Positions 9,556 to 17,904 of a DNA stretch of 64,000 bases are shown here, one piece after another. Under the pieces are notes generated by a model. That model did no database searches and was not told the DNA's origin. It saw only the letters and a program-made list of their open reading frames with translations. Origin of the DNA: Ktedonobacteraceae bacterium (lineage in GTDB: Bacteria; Chloroflexota; Ktedonobacteria; Ktedonobacterales; Ktedonobacteraceae); contig DASRBN010000015.1 of assembly GCA_035653615.1 (NCBI GenBank), positions 124,001-188,000 of the forward strand, given 5' to 3'. A program made the translations under genes and the position numbers. How positions within the stretch are numbered: the first letter of the stretch is position 1; each line of letters begins with the position of its first letter.

Positions 9556-10710
9556 TTATTTCTCTCTCCTTAACAGGCTTGCCAGCACTCCCAGGAATCC
9601 AGAGGCGGCAAACAGTAGTGGTGCGAATATAGGCGGACCATAAATGATGTTGTACAGGAGTTTGCTGCTACCGGCAGGTCGCCGCAATATACCGCGCAGG
9701 TGATAGAAGAAGCCAATGCCACCATTGAGCAGCGCCAGGATCGAGGCCACCGGCAGCAGTGTGCGCGCTATCGCCCGGCTCCACAGGGTGCCAAAACCGG
9801 CAATCATCAAGACCGGCGTCAAAAGGATGGGCGTCCATTGTATGCGATAGGTGAAATTATTCTTGTAATGGGAATAGAGCGACTCGAAGCCACTGAAGAA
9901 CGCGGAGACCGCCGTCGCCACTCCCAACATGCGTTGAAAGCGTCCCTCACGGATATCCTGCTCAAACACCAGTCCCTCGTGCGTGATGCTATGTGGCAGC
10001 AGGTGCATCCATGTAGAGCGAGGCTTCACCAGCCCACCGAATGTAGGAAACTCAGGCGCGTCCTCTCGGCGTAAAAAGGCCGTAATCAAACCCAGGAAGC
10101 CGCTGAGGCCAAACAGCAAGGGCGCAAACAGCGGCGGCCCCATAATCAGGTTGAACACCGGAATGCGCCATCCTCCCGGTTTGCGATGGATGCCGCGAAT
10201 GTGATAGAAGAAGCCGACCAGCCCATCGAGCATCATCACCAGCGAAACAATCGGTAACACGACACGCGCCGCGAACCGGCTGAAGACTGCCCAGATCGCC
10301 GCGATACATATCACAGGAGACAACAGCACCGGACTATACATGATGCGCTGGCTATAGCTGCCCCGGTAGTGTTCATAGGTCACTTCCAATCCTGCCAGCA
10401 AGCCCGAGAAAGCGGTAATCAACGCCAGGCTGCGCTGGAAGCGTCCCTCGCGAATGTGCTGCTCCAGAACCACTCCCTCGTGCGTGATCTGGCGCGGCAG
10501 CATATCCAACAGCGTTGACTGTCGTGGTTGACCCTTGCGGCTCAACGAGCGCCAGAGCCGGACGACTGCAATCGCACCACTCAAAATAGTACCGATGGGC
10601 AAGCGGCCTCGCGATGACGTACGTGACGGTGTTCCAACATGCATTGCTTGCTGAAGCGCCTTGCGCGTACTTCCATTTTGTGCAAGATCAATCGGTATTT
10701 TAACGGCCAT
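9556..10710 (-). CDS. Internally duplicated multi-pass membrane protein of unknown function
   Basis: A 384-residue protein made of two homologous halves of roughly 150 residues. Each begins L(P)xxITHEGxVxEQxIREGRFQR, runs through about four hydrophobic segments, contains GFFYHxRGIxRxP, and ends with GPPxFAPLLFxxSGFLGxxxxxLRRE. This gives about eight predicted membrane helices. The first 60 residues are basic and not duplicated. I do not recognise the family. Because it is packed one base from the subunit 3 gene and then the GMC dehydrogenase, it may be the membrane anchor or quinone-docking partner that replaces the missing cytochrome subunit. That role is an inference from position only. The conserved His in ITHEG and FYH in both halves are candidate functional residues. 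Confidence 0.8.
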   Translation of the reverse strand: MAVKIPIDLAQNGSTRKALQQAMHVGTPSRTSSRGRLPIGTILSGAIAVVRLWRSLSRKGQPRQSTLLDMLPRQITHEGVVLEQHIREGRFQRSLALITAFSGLLAGLEVTYEHYRGSYSQRIMYSPVLLSPVICIAAIWAVFSRFAARVVLPIVSLVMMLDGLVGFFYHIRGIHRKPGGWRIPVFNLIMGPPLFAPLLFGLSGFLGLITAFLRREDAPEFPTFGGLVKPRSTWMHLLPHSITHEGLVFEQDIREGRFQRMLGVATAVSAFFSGFESLYSHYKNNFTYRIQWTPILLTPVLMIAGFGTLWSRAIARTLLPVASILALLNGGIGFFYHLRGILRRPAGSSKLLYNIIYGPPIFAPLLFAASGFLGVLASLLRREK

Positions 10711-10808
10711 AATAGTTTTCCTTCTCTTCTATGTAGCGATAATCTCCACCTGGGGCCGATAATGAACTTTTATAACCAGAACAGAGCCGATTTGGTCATG
10801 AAACTTCA

Positions 10809-13800
10809 TTATTGGCCTTTCGTCTCATCCTGATCTCCCTGTAACAATTTCCAAATCCATATACCCGTGCCGCCTACCAGCATTACGCCTGCTCCAATGA
10901 AAGTGGCAGCGCGTATTTTTGATAGCGACGACGAGGGACTCTTCGTAAACTCCTCTTCGGGATAGGTGCGGCCCACAAACTCACCCTTCTCCTTCTCCAT
11001 CGCCATCTTCAAGACCTGGGCCATGTGCAGCGCCTTGCGGTCCGTACATTGCTCGATCTGTTCGCGACAGCTGAATCCGTCGGCGATAATCAGCGTTTCT
11101 TTGTCGGCATCCCGCACGGCAGGCAGCAACACGCGCTCGCCAGCCTTGATGGAGACCTCATAGTGACTATTCTCAAAGCCAAAAGCGCCCGCCATGCCGC
11201 AGCAGCCGGAATCCAGCATCTGGAAGTCGAGACCCATCTGCTTGAGCAGCGCCTCCTCGTCTTTCATCTTCATAATGGCCTTATGGTGGCAATGCCCATG
11301 CACGACCGCTTTGCGATTCAGCTTGGGTGGCCGGTAATGCTCCGCCTTCTTGTTCAGAAATTCGCTCAGCAGGAACGATTGTTTGGCGAGCCGTTTCGCG
11401 TCCTCGTCGTCGGGGAAGAGGTTGACCAGTTCGTCGCGAAAGACGGAGACGCAGCTCGGTTCGAGGCCAACAATGGGCATACCGGCGCGAATCTGCGGGC
11501 GCAACGTATCGAGTATTTGCCGCAGCAGCTTTTCCGCCAGGTCGAGGAAGCCGAAATCGTAGAGCGGGCGACCGCAGCACAACGACTCTTCAGGCACCAT
11601 CACCTGGTAGCCGGCCGCTTCAAGCACCTCGACGGCGGCGATGGCGGTCTCCGGGTGGAAATGATTATTGAACGTGTCGGGCCACAGCAAGACCTGCTGC
11701 TGGCCCACGTTTTTCGGTTCGCGCTGCCTGAACCACTGCTTGAACGTCATAGGCGCGAATTTCGGCATGGCCCGCTTCTGAGAGATACCGCCCATAGCTT
11801 TGACAATATTGCTCAGAACAGGCGCCTGCATGAAGAAATTGACCACCTCCGGCGCGTAAGCCGCGAGCCGCGCCCACCAGTAGATCAGGCCCATGGCATA
11901 GCCCGAAGGCGATCTTAACTTGCCTTCGTAATAATGCGAGAGGAATTCCGCTTTGTACGTCGCCATATCGACATTCACCGGGCAATCGCCCTTGCAGCCC
12001 TTGCAGGCCAGGCAGAGATCGAGCGCATCCTTCACCGCCTCGCTGTGCCAGCCTTCTTCAACCGGATTGCCTTGTAGCATCTCAAAGAGCAATCGCGCCC
12101 GCCCGCGTGTTGTATCGGCCTCCTCGCGCGTCACCATGAAGCTCGGACACATGGTACCTCCGCCCATCCGCCGGCATTTGCCCACGCCGATGCAGCGTGT
12201 CGTTGCTCGTGCGAAGCTGCCATCCTCGGGAAACTTGAAATGCGTCTGTACTACCGGAAGCTGGTGGAAGTCACGCAGGCGCAGGTTGTCGTCCATGCGA
12301 TATGCGTTAACCATCTTCCCCGGATTCATTTTCCACTCCGGGTCCCAGATGGTCTTGAATTCGCGGAATGCCTGGATCAGTTCATCTCCATACATCTTCG
12401 GCAGTAATTCTGCTCGCGCCTGCCCATCGCCATGTTCGCCCGAAAGCGAGCCACCATATTTGACAACCAGGTCCGCCGCGTCGTTCATAAATGCGCGAAA
12501 TTGAGCGATGCCCTCGCTGGTTTCCAGGTCGAAACTGATGCGCGTGTGGATGCAGCCCTGCCCAAAGTGCCCATAGAAAGCCCAGCGATAATCATAGCGT
12601 TTCAGCAGGTCACGCAGGTCGCGCAAATAAGCGCCCACTTTATCGGGTGGAACGGCCGAATCTTCCCAACCGGGCCAGCTATCTTTCTCGCCTGGTACGC
12701 GCCCGGTTGCTCCCAGCGCCGACTCGCGCACCAGCCAGATTTTCTCTTCATCCTCGCGTTTGTCGAAGAGCTTCATATCGGGCGGATTATTTTTCTTCTT
12801 CAGTTCCTCCATCAACCCATTGGCCTGGTCGCGCGCCTCCTGAATCGTATCGCGGCCAAACTCGACCAGCAGCCAGCCACCTCCAGATGGCAGGAGTGAA
12901 ACATCGCCGGGGAGCAGATTCTTCTTTTTGGCGTCCTCGATCATCAAGCCATCCATGCCCTCCAGGGCGATGGGCTTATGCGCCAGGATTTCCATGATAT
13001 GATCGGTGGCGCTATAGATATCTGGATAGCCGAGTACAAGCAACACGCGTGCCGGGGGACTGTTTACCAGGCGCGCCTTTGCCTCCAGCACAGTAACGCA
13101 GGTGCTTTCCGTACCAACCAGCGCCCCTGCCACATTGAAGCCGTTTTCGGGCAGCAATTGATCGAGGTTGTAGCCTGAGACACGGCGCGGGATTTTGGGA
13201 AAGCGCTCGCGGATCAGGTCGGCGTATTTGTCGCGCAATGCCTTCAGGCGAGCATAAATCTCGCCCCTCCTCCCGCCCTCCGCGATGATGCGTTCGAGTT
13301 CCTCGTCGCTTGTCTTACCCACACGCATCCGCAGGCCATCATAGGTGAGGATATCAAGCTCGTCGATATTATCGACGGTCTTCCCAGCCATCACGGAGTG
13401 CGTTCCACAGGAGTCGTTGCCGATCATGCCGCCAAGGGTGCAGTGATTATGTGTGGCCGGGTCTGGTCCGAAGGTCAGTTTGTAATGCTCTGCCTGATGC
13501 CGCAAATCGTCAAGGATCGTGCCTGGCTGCACGCGGGCCTGCTTTTTGTCCGGGTCTATCTCGATCACCCTGTTCATATACTTCGACATGTCGATGACCA
13601 CGGCGACGTTGCAGCACTGCCCGGCCAGGCTGGTGCCACCGCCACGCGAAAAAAGAGGGGCGCCATAGCGACGGCAGATTCCTACCGTTTTGATGACATC
13701 ATCCACGTTCCTGGGAATCACAACACCTATCGGTATCTGGCGATAGTTCGAGGCGTCGGTTGAATACAACGCGCGACTGCCAGCATCGAAACGAACCTCC

Positions 13801-13934
13801 CCGCTGACGGCGGCCCGCAAATCGCGTTCCAGACTCCCAACGTCTATGACCGAGGTGGTCATCTGTCCACCACGTACATTGCTATTTTTGAGATGCGTGT
13901 TGATATTCTCGTTTGCGACGACTTCTTGTTTCAT
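10809..13934 (-). CDS. FAD-binding and Fe-S (CCG-domain) dehydrogenase, D-lactate/D-2-hydroxyglutarate type
   Basis: A protein of about 1,041 residues combining a GlcD-like flavin half with a GlpC-like iron-sulfur half, as in YdiJ and D-2-hydroxyacid dehydrogenases. FAD residues are in FSRGGGTSLAGQ and GGMIGNDSCGTHS. Two cluster motifs follow, one around CIGVGKCR...MCPS and the other CLACKGCKGDCPVN, then the CCG motifs ESLCCGRPLYDFG and DSGCCGMAGAFG. The likely role is oxidising a D-2-hydroxy acid with electrons passed to the respiratory chain. Unusually, the C-terminus ends in a hydrophobic segment (FIGAGVMLVGGTGIWIWKLL), a probable tail anchor. The ATG at 13934 is preferred over the upstream TTG codons because AAGGA lies eight bases before it. 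Confidence 0.86.
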   Translation of the reverse strand: MKQEVVANENINTHLKNSNVRGGQMTTSVIDVGSLERDLRAAVSGEVRFDAGSRALYSTDASNYRQIPIGVVIPRNVDDVIKTVGICRRYGAPLFSRGGGTSLAGQCCNVAVVIDMSKYMNRVIEIDPDKKQARVQPGTILDDLRHQAEHYKLTFGPDPATHNHCTLGGMIGNDSCGTHSVMAGKTVDNIDELDILTYDGLRMRVGKTSDEELERIIAEGGRRGEIYARLKALRDKYADLIRERFPKIPRRVSGYNLDQLLPENGFNVAGALVGTESTCVTVLEAKARLVNSPPARVLLVLGYPDIYSATDHIMEILAHKPIALEGMDGLMIEDAKKKNLLPGDVSLLPSGGGWLLVEFGRDTIQEARDQANGLMEELKKKNNPPDMKLFDKREDEEKIWLVRESALGATGRVPGEKDSWPGWEDSAVPPDKVGAYLRDLRDLLKRYDYRWAFYGHFGQGCIHTRISFDLETSEGIAQFRAFMNDAADLVVKYGGSLSGEHGDGQARAELLPKMYGDELIQAFREFKTIWDPEWKMNPGKMVNAYRMDDNLRLRDFHQLPVVQTHFKFPEDGSFARATTRCIGVGKCRRMGGGTMCPSFMVTREEADTTRGRARLLFEMLQGNPVEEGWHSEAVKDALDLCLACKGCKGDCPVNVDMATYKAEFLSHYYEGKLRSPSGYAMGLIYWWARLAAYAPEVVNFFMQAPVLSNIVKAMGGISQKRAMPKFAPMTFKQWFRQREPKNVGQQQVLLWPDTFNNHFHPETAIAAVEVLEAAGYQVMVPEESLCCGRPLYDFGFLDLAEKLLRQILDTLRPQIRAGMPIVGLEPSCVSVFRDELVNLFPDDEDAKRLAKQSFLLSEFLNKKAEHYRPPKLNRKAVVHGHCHHKAIMKMKDEEALLKQMGLDFQMLDSGCCGMAGAFGFENSHYEVSIKAGERVLLPAVRDADKETLIIADGFSCREQIEQCTDRKALHMAQVLKMAMEKEKGEFVGRTYPEEEFTKSPSSSLSKIRAATFIGAGVMLVGGTGIWIWKLLQGDQDETKGQ

Positions 13935-14030
13935 CAACAAAATCCTTCGTAGGGTAAAATATTCGGGATGAGCATATGCATTAGTGCGGGGGTCGGGGAT
14001 GATTTTTCACAAATGTATTGCGGCTACCAC

Positions 14031-14054
14031 GCGGGGCCGATTTATCGGCCCCGC
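14031..14054. terminator. Family C palindrome, candidate terminator
   Basis: A perfect GCGGGGCCGAT/ATCGGCCCCGC inverted repeat with two central bases lies in the gap between the large dehydrogenase and the enolase-superfamily gene, downstream of the latter. It is nearly the same as the hairpin at 4548-4575. Nothing else is seen in 13935-14155. Confidence 0.55.
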
Positions 14055-14155
14055 GCCCATTGACAGAATATTTTGTCGAGAATCATAATCAGCCTCCGTA
14101 CCCCTTGCCATATGCATTTGTTAAACCCCATTACCGGCCCTGCGGCTATACCCTC

Positions 14156-15277
14156 TTAAAAAGACACCCTGTACTTCTCCGCGTCCGCGTGCTTGAACTC
14201 CAGGCCCATGCCTGGTCGCGACAAATCCGGCCACAGGGCGCCCTTAACCGGCGTCAGCGCCCCATCGAAAAGCATATGTTCGATGCGCGCGTGATCGTGG
14301 AAGTATTCCAGGTGCCGGTACGAGTTGATGGCGCAGCATGGATGCGCGTGAATGGATGGCCCGCAATGCGCCGAAAGCTGCATCGAGCGTGCCTCCACCA
14401 GCGCGTCGGTTCGCATGAAACCGGTGATGCCCGCGCAGCGCGTGGCATCCGCCTGCAACACGTCCACAGCCCCGGCTTCCAGCATGCGCCGGAAGTACCA
14501 TAGATCATAGCCATATTCCCCGGCGGCAATATCCATACCCGCCGGCGCGCGGTCGCGAATCAGGCGCAATCCCTCCAGATCATCCGACGAGACCGGTTCC
14601 TCGAACCACGTGACCCCGTATTCAGCGGCAAACAGTTCCGCGAAAGCCAGCGCCTGTTTGCGGCTGTACGCCCCGTTCGCGTCGACGAACAGTTCGGTAT
14701 CGGGTCCAATGGCCTCGCGCGCCTCGGCTACCCGCCTGGGATCAGCATCCGGGTCTGTGCCAATCTTCATTTTCACGCGCGGAATGCCCATCTCTACCCA
14801 GCCGCTCAGCTGGCCCTGTAGCTGCTGCTTAGAGTAAGATGTAAAACCGCCACTGCCATACACAGCCGCGCACTCGCGTTTTTGCCCCAGCAGCGTCACC
14901 AGCGGCAGATCGAGCAGGCGCGCCTTCAGGTCCCATAGCGAGTTATCGACGGCGGAAATCGCCATTGAGCTGATACCCGGACGCCCAAGATTGCGAATGG
15001 CATGCACCATGTCAAACCAGGTGCCGGGAATAGACATGGCGTCGCGTTGTAGCACGATAGGCGCCAGTAAATCCTTAATCAGTCTTGCCGTCGCGGTATC
15101 GGCGTATGAATACCCGACGCTCTTTTTCCCTCCGGCGGTTATTTCAACCAGTACGAGCGTCGTGCTATCCCACTTGATCGTGCCGTCCGATTCAGGAGAA
15201 TCGGTCGGCACTTTATAAGCGGAAACATCAAGTCGCTCGATGGGAACCCCGCTGTTGCCAAATCGTGTGCCAGTCAT
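14156..15277 (-). CDS. Enolase-superfamily (mandelate racemase/muconate lactonizing) enzyme
   Basis: A 373-residue protein with the capping domain first and then a TIM barrel. Ligand and acid/base positions are visible: KMKIG (the KxK base), VDANGAY (first metal Asp), EEP (second ligand), GEYGY (third ligand), QADATRCAG, and HCGPSIHAH near the end with the general base His. This places it in the MR/MLE group that abstracts a proton next to a carboxylate, giving racemisation, dehydration or cycloisomerisation. A sugar-acid dehydratase is a fair guess, since it is six bases downstream of a ThDP enzyme and near sugar-type dehydrogenases. The exact substrate cannot be read from sequence. Confidence 0.85.
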   Translation of the reverse strand: MTGTRFGNSGVPIERLDVSAYKVPTDSPESDGTIKWDSTTLVLVEITAGGKKSVGYSYADTATARLIKDLLAPIVLQRDAMSIPGTWFDMVHAIRNLGRPGISSMAISAVDNSLWDLKARLLDLPLVTLLGQKRECAAVYGSGGFTSYSKQQLQGQLSGWVEMGIPRVKMKIGTDPDADPRRVAEAREAIGPDTELFVDANGAYSRKQALAFAELFAAEYGVTWFEEPVSSDDLEGLRLIRDRAPAGMDIAAGEYGYDLWYFRRMLEAGAVDVLQADATRCAGITGFMRTDALVEARSMQLSAHCGPSIHAHPCCAINSYRHLEYFHDHARIEHMLFDGALTPVKGALWPDLSRPGMGLEFKHADAEKYRVSF

Positions 15278-15283
15278 TTTCGC

Positions 15284-17074
15284 CTATCCTTTGTGTGGGA
15301 TAATGCCCTCAACGACGCTCTTGACAGACTCCACGATGATCGGCCCCTCTTCGGGATCGCCCTTCAACAGCGCTGTGCTGTAGTTCTTCGCCTGCTGGAA
15401 TGTAATATGCGGCGGCAGTGTGGGCACATTGGGATCGGTGTACACGTCCAGCACCACAGGGCGGCTGGAAGAAAGCGCCTCGTCAAGCGCCGGCCCCACG
15501 TCTTCCGGCTTGTCCACACGAATGCCTTTCAACCCAATAGAATCTGCGAAATTGGCGTAGGGGAAGTCGGGAATGGCCTGCGTCAGCGGAAGTCGAGGAT
15601 CGCCGCCCTCGATGCGCAGTTCCCACGTCACCTGGTTAAGATCTCTGTTGTTCAGCACAATGAAGATGATGCGTGGGTCGCTCCAATTCTTCCAGTACTT
15701 CTCAACCGTAATCAATTCGTTCAGGCCATTCATCTGCATCGCACCATCACCGGTGAAAGCGATGGAAACGCGGTCGGGATAGGCGAATTTTGCCGCGATA
15801 GCATACGGGACGGCCGCGCCCATCGAGGCCAGGCTGCCCGACACCGAGCCTTTCATGCCCCTGCGGAACTTCATCGTGCGCCCATACCAGTTGGCCGTCG
15901 TGCCAGAATCCGCGCTGACGATACAGTTATCGGGCAGGCGAGGCGAAAGTTCCCAGGCCACGTATTCCGGGTTGATCGGGTTCGCGCTCTCTTTAGCGCG
16001 TGCCTCGACCACTTTCCACCAGTCACGAATGTCTGACTCGATCTTTTCGCGCCACGAGCGGTCGGTTTTGCGCTTCAGCAGGGGAATGAGCGCCCGCAGC
16101 GACTGCTTGCTATCGCCGATCAAATTCAGTTCCATCGGATAGCGAATGCCAACCAGCCGCCCATCAATATCGATCTGGATACCACGCGCCTGCCCCTCCT
16201 TCGGCAAGAACTCGGCATAAGGGAAGTTGGAGCCGACCATCAGCAGCGTGTCGCAGTCCATCATCATGTTCCAGCTGGGCGTGGTTCCGAGCAGGCCGAG
16301 TCCGCCGGTCACAAATGGCAGTGTATCGGGTACCGACTCCTTACCGAGCAGTGCCTTAGCAACTCCGCAGCCCAACAAATCGCACACCTCAATGATCTCG
16401 TCGGTGGCGTGTTTGGCCCCAGCGCCCACCAGGAAAGCAACTTTCTTGCCCTCGTTGAGGATATCGGCGGCTTTCTGCAAGTCTTCCTTAGATGGGATGA
16501 TATAGGGGGCGGAATAACCAATCCCTGTGTGTACCGAATTATGTACATGTGGCGGCTTCTTCACAGCGTCCAGGTCCTGCACATCCTTGGGCATAATGAT
16601 GCAGGTCACCGTGCGCTCCGCTATCGCAATGCGCATCGCGCGGTCAACCAGTTGCCGCATCTGCACAGCATCGGTACAGGTATGCACATACTCACCTGCC
16701 ACATCTTTGAACAGGCTCATCAGATCGACTTCCTGCTGGTAGCTACCGCCAAGAGCAGGACGGGCCGATTGACCGACAATCGCCAGCACCGGCTGGTGAT
16801 CCATCTTGGCATCATAGAGACCATTCAAGAGGTGAATCGCTCCTGGTCCCGAAGTTGCCATGCACACACCTACTTCACCCGTATACTTCGCGTGCGCGCT
16901 GGCCATAAACGCGGCCATCTCTTCATGACGCACCTGCACAAACTCGAACAGATCTTTGTTCCGTTCTAAAGCCCCCAGGATGCCTAGAATACCATCACCG
17001 GGAAAGCCGAAAATACGCTTCACACCCCATTCCGAGAGGCGCTGTAATAAAAAATCACTGACTTTTTCTGCCAT
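15284..17074 (-). CDS. Thiamine diphosphate-dependent enzyme (pyruvate oxidase/acetolactate synthase family)
   Basis: About 596 residues with the three-domain arrangement of the POX/AHAS family. The pyrimidine-binding domain has FGFPGDGILG and the activating Glu in VRHEEMAAFMA. The middle domain has FLVGAGAKHA. The PP domain has the GDGAMQMNG...NN ThDP/Mg motif. It could decarboxylate a 2-oxo acid oxidatively or condense it; pyruvate oxidase-like proteins feed acetyl phosphate or acetate production. It is first in a two-gene unit with the enolase-superfamily gene. ATG 17074 is preferred (AAAGGA about ten bases upstream); a GTG at 17080 is possible but too close. Its leader holds a tandem copy of a family A repeat. 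Confidence 0.85.
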   Translation of the reverse strand: MAEKVSDFLLQRLSEWGVKRIFGFPGDGILGILGALERNKDLFEFVQVRHEEMAAFMASAHAKYTGEVGVCMATSGPGAIHLLNGLYDAKMDHQPVLAIVGQSARPALGGSYQQEVDLMSLFKDVAGEYVHTCTDAVQMRQLVDRAMRIAIAERTVTCIIMPKDVQDLDAVKKPPHVHNSVHTGIGYSAPYIIPSKEDLQKAADILNEGKKVAFLVGAGAKHATDEIIEVCDLLGCGVAKALLGKESVPDTLPFVTGGLGLLGTTPSWNMMMDCDTLLMVGSNFPYAEFLPKEGQARGIQIDIDGRLVGIRYPMELNLIGDSKQSLRALIPLLKRKTDRSWREKIESDIRDWWKVVEARAKESANPINPEYVAWELSPRLPDNCIVSADSGTTANWYGRTMKFRRGMKGSVSGSLASMGAAVPYAIAAKFAYPDRVSIAFTGDGAMQMNGLNELITVEKYWKNWSDPRIIFIVLNNRDLNQVTWELRIEGGDPRLPLTQAIPDFPYANFADSIGLKGIRVDKPEDVGPALDEALSSSRPVVLDVYTDPNVPTLPPHITFQQAKNYSTALLKGDPEEGPIIVESVKSVVEGIIPHKG

Positions 17075-17082
17075 GAACACAA

Positions 17083-17198
17083 TTTCCTTTCTTTATAGAA
17101 GCAACAAACTGTAGGGACAGTACCTTGTGCCTGTCCTGCAATCTTTCCTTTCTTTCGAAGCAACAAACTGTAGGGACAGTGCCTTGTGCCTGTCCTGC
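17083..17198. repeat. Tandem duplication of a family A repeat in the leader of the ThDP gene
   Basis: Two near-identical copies of about 56 bases (17083-17139 and 17144-17198) both hold TTTCCTTTCTTT, CAACAAACTG and the TAGGGACAG...CTGTCC hairpin. On the minus strand each copy ends with the AAAGGAAA ribosome-binding sequence, so the duplication has doubled the leader including the RBS. Confidence 0.75.
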
Positions 17199-17276
17199 GA
17201 CACACAAAATTCCCGTTTCCAAAAACTTGCTGGATAGTAGAGAAATGTCTGAACCTGGCAACTGATCCTGTCTCCC

Positions 17277-17392
17277 ACGGTATTCGTACCTATCTCGGTT
17301 ACGTTTGAAAAACCAAAAAGGTCGCAGCAATGGCTAGATAGCCAGGTAACATAGATTGCCGGTATTCCTACCTACTTCAGTCACGTTTAAAC
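17277..17392. repeat. Imperfect 34-bp direct repeat upstream of the ThDP operon
   Basis: The sequence CGGTATTC(G/C)TACCTA followed by a CACGTTT(G/A)AA-like end occurs at about 17277-17311 and again at about 17359-17392. It lies 200-320 bases upstream of the ThDP gene in a gap without genes. It could be a pair of regulator sites. No family is assigned. Confidence 0.45.
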
Positions 17393-17621
17393 AGAGAGAA
17401 TTGATACTCTACAGTTAGAAATAAATAGTAGAAGAGCTTTTCATTATAGTTATAGGCACTTCTACAGGTAACTCCGCAAAAAAAGCCCCGCTACATTTGA
17501 TACTGCCTGCAATGAGAAACTCTGCTAACCGTCACCAGACCGCGATATCTACCTGATTCTAAACTACCCTATCGAGGTTAAAGCATGGTAAGCGTAGGCT
17601 TAGAGCCTTCTTAAGCAACAC

Positions 17622-17865
17622 TTAGAAAATGATAAGATAGGTATTTCCGTAGCACGCCTGTACTTTCTCTTGAAGAGAGTACCGGCGCCAGATTGCATAG
17701 TGTGATAGAGCGACGAGTACTCTATCACACTACACAACGACTAGAGAGGAGGAGAAATGGTTTGGCTTGTCTGTTTGCTCTGTTTCTAATCCCTTACTTG
17801 TCTCTGTTCTTAGTGTACCAGCGATAAGTAAACGCTTTGTAAAAGCAGGATTAGAAAATGATAAG
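17622..17865. other. Short segment flanked by 15-bp direct repeats with hairpin and tiny ORF
   Basis: TTAGAAAATGATAAG is repeated exactly at 17622-17636 and 17851-17865. Between the copies are a 12-bp perfect inverted repeat (17699-17710 with 17720-17731, AGTGTGATAGAG), a strong Shine-Dalgarno sequence and a ten-codon ORF. The remaining bases of 17081-17899 have no gene. This could be a small RNA or a minute non-autonomous element. Confidence 0.4.
17757..17789 (+). CDS. Possible 10-residue peptide (MVWLVCLLCF)
   Basis: The ATG at 17757 is preceded by GAGGAGGAGAA, an unusually good ribosome-binding sequence for this window, and the frame stops after ten codons. The peptide is wholly hydrophobic with two Cys. 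A perfect hairpin ends 25 bases upstream. Such a short frame can occur by chance. If translated it would be a membrane microprotein or a leader peptide, but no plus-strand gene follows for it to control. Confidence 0.25.
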   Translation: MVWLVCLLCF

Positions 17866-17878
17866 GGAATTGAAAGCC

Positions 17879-17904
17879 AGTAGGGACAGGCCGCTGTCCC
17901 TACT
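17879..17904. terminator. Family A palindrome containing the histidine kinase stop codon
   Basis: AGTAGGGACAG / CTGTCCCTACT form 11-bp arms around GCCG. The kinase stop TAG (17900-17902, minus strand) is inside the right arm, so the repeat supplies the end of the reading frame and can form a terminator-like hairpin. Confidence 0.6.

Noticed and set aside
11025-11918. 297-residue plus-strand frame
   Set aside because: Shadow of the FAD/Fe-S dehydrogenase.
17083-17198. Short tandem repeats considered as a CRISPR array
   Set aside because: Only two copies, nearly adjacent, with no unique spacers.
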